Assembly (NCBI GenBank): GCA_934202005.1
Contig: CAKPXP010000008.1
Span: 1 to 64,000, forward strand
Reading direction: 5' to 3'
Source: an uncultured Selenomonas sp.
Lineage (GTDB): Bacteria > Bacillota > Negativicutes > Selenomonadales > Selenomonadaceae
Length of the DNA stretch: 64,000 nt
The notes beneath the pieces were generated by a model. The model was not told the DNA's origin. It made no database searches and was given only the letters and a program-made list of their open reading frames with translations. Shown here one piece after another: positions 63,114-64,000 of the stretch (positions are counted from its first letter, which is position 1; every line of letters starts with the position of its first letter). The translations under genes and the position numbers were made by a program.

Positions 63114-64000
63114 ATGAAACATGTAGTAGTAGATCCGATCACGAGAATCGAAGGCCATCTGCGCGCGGAGGTTACGGTGGACGAGAGCGGCAAGGTCACG
63201 GACGCCGTCTCCTCCGGCACGGCCTGGCGCGGCCTCGAGCTCGTCATGCACAACCGCGATCCGCGCGATGCCTGGGCGTACATCCAGCGCATCTGCGGCG
63301 TCTGCACGACGGCGCACGCGCTCGCCTCGGTGCGTGCCGTGGAGGACGCGCTGCAGATCCGCATCCCGAAGAACGCGAACTACATCCGCAACATTATGGC
63401 GGCGACGCTGACGGTGCAGGATCATCTCGTCCATTTCTATCACCTCCACGCGCTCGACTGGGTGAGCCCCGTCGAGGCACTCGCCGCGGATACCATCGCG
63501 ACGGCGAACCTCCAGAACAAGGTGCTCGAGACGTACAAGCTCCCGTTCCGCACGCCGAACGCGAGCGTGACAGAGGCTTACGAGCACGATTTCCCCGCGG
63601 CGACGCCGCAGTATTTCGCCGAGATCCAGGGCAAGGTCAAGGCCATCGTCGAGAGCGGCCAGCTCGGCATCTTCGCCGCGAACTGGTGGGATCACCCGGA
63701 CTACAAGCTGCTGCCGCCTGAGGTGCATCTCATGGCGGTCGCGCACTACCTCGAGATGCTCGACAAGCAGCGCGAGCTCGTGACGCCGCACGTCATCTTC
63801 GGCGGCAAGAACCCGCATCCGCACTATGTCGTCGGCGGCATGCCGTGCTCCATCTCCATGACGGACGGCAACGCGCCCGTGAACGCGGCGCGTCTCTCCA
63901 TCGTCGACCGCGCGATCAACATGGGCCGCACGCTCGTCAACAACTACTATCTGCCGGATCTGCTCGCCATCGGCACGGCCTACGTCAAGGCGGGCCGCGT
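63114..64000 (+). CDS. hyaB: [NiFe] uptake hydrogenase large subunit (cut by window edge)
   Basis: 296 codons are visible and the frame is open at the edge. ATG 63114, 19 nt after hyaA. Carries the Ni-Fe active site: PITRIEGHLRAEV at the N-terminus and the L1 motif R-I-C-G-V-C (about residues 59-64). The second Cys pair (D-P-C-x-x-C) lies outside the window. Exported with the small subunit. Together with HyaA it oxidises H2 and reduces quinone. Confidence 0.95.
   Translation, partial: MKHVVVDPITRIEGHLRAEVTVDESGKVTDAVSSGTAWRGLELVMHNRDPRDAWAYIQRICGVCTTAHALASVRAVEDALQIRIPKNANYIRNIMAATLTVQDHLVHFYHLHALDWVSPVEALAADTIATANLQNKVLETYKLPFRTPNASVTEAYEHDFPAATPQYFAEIQGKVKAIVESGQLGIFAANWWDHPDYKLLPPEVHLMAVAHYLEMLDKQRELVTPHVIFGGKNPHPHYVVGGMPCSISMTDGNAPVNAARLSIVDRAINMGRTLVNNYYLPDLLAIGTAYVKAGR

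Overview
The window looks like a chromosomal segment from a diderm Firmicute of the class Negativicutes, most likely a Selenomonas/Mitsuokella-type member of the Selenomonadaceae. This placement is inferred from a GC-rich backbone with Firmicutes-style AGGAGG ribosome binding sites and frequent TTG/GTG starts, an outer-membrane-type polysaccharide export protein, a sufCBDSU operon, and anaerobic enzymes (glycyl radical enzyme, [NiFe] hydrogenase). No 16S rRNA or species marker is present.

Layout. 1-2.3 kb: the 5' part of a membrane MutS-family ATPase (minus strand, cut by the window edge) and an alanine-rich protein whose core resembles the competence regulator ComK. 2.5-30.9 kb: a large, mosaic surface-polysaccharide locus. 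It starts with wbaP-type initiating transferase, Wza-like exporter and Wzz-like chain-length protein, followed by glycosyltransferases, a Wzy-type polymerase, hddA-gmhA-hddC (GDP-heptose synthesis), a further glycosyltransferase block, manC, a HigBA-type toxin-antitoxin pair, rfbC, an AAA ATPase/putative nuclease pair, a truncated acetyltransferase, glf (UDP-galactofuranose), a Wzx flippase, and a glycyl radical enzyme with its activase. Base composition alternates sharply: AT-rich blocks at about 7.8-12.8, 20.3-22.1, 22.7-23.7 and 24.8-30.0 kb lie inside GC-rich sequence, and several breakpoints have left gene stumps. 31-50.7 kb: mostly housekeeping or accessory genes (Rpn-type nuclease, AGCS transporter, rpiB-glyA-upp, three tRNAs, GDT1-family transporter, DedA, MarR-regulated RND pump, tRNA-Gln, PHP phosphoesterase, GNAT, nhaA, a decayed EAL protein), with dispersed hairpin repeats and a MITE-like element. 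50.9-64 kb: sufCBDSU, a PASTA-containing class B penicillin-binding protein, an orphan glucitol-type PTS EIIA, a GH4 6-phospho-alpha-glucosidase, tRNA-Ala, and the first two subunits of a membrane [NiFe] hydrogenase (large subunit cut by the window edge).

How the genes fit together. WbaP, Wza, Wzz, Wzy and Wzx give a Wzx/Wzy-dependent glycan pathway. HddA/GmhA/HddC would supply GDP-D-glycero-D-manno-heptose, ManC GDP-mannose, Glf UDP-Galf, and RfbC is an isolated remnant of dTDP-rhamnose synthesis. Several of these genes are interrupted (G7 tract in a GT4, one-base losses or gains in manC and in the transferase at 24.85 kb, an in-frame deletion in a GT2). They are either contingency/decay events or assembly errors; raw reads would tell.

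Most notable candidates: (1) the Wzx-glycyl radical enzyme-activase set, translationally coupled by two ATGA overlaps, which implies a radical step in or beside glycan assembly; (2) the ATPase plus PD-(D/E)XK-like gene pair, a plausible uncharacterised defence module; (3) a three-copy hairpin repeat whose stems co-vary; (4) poly-G tracts in surface-glycan genes.
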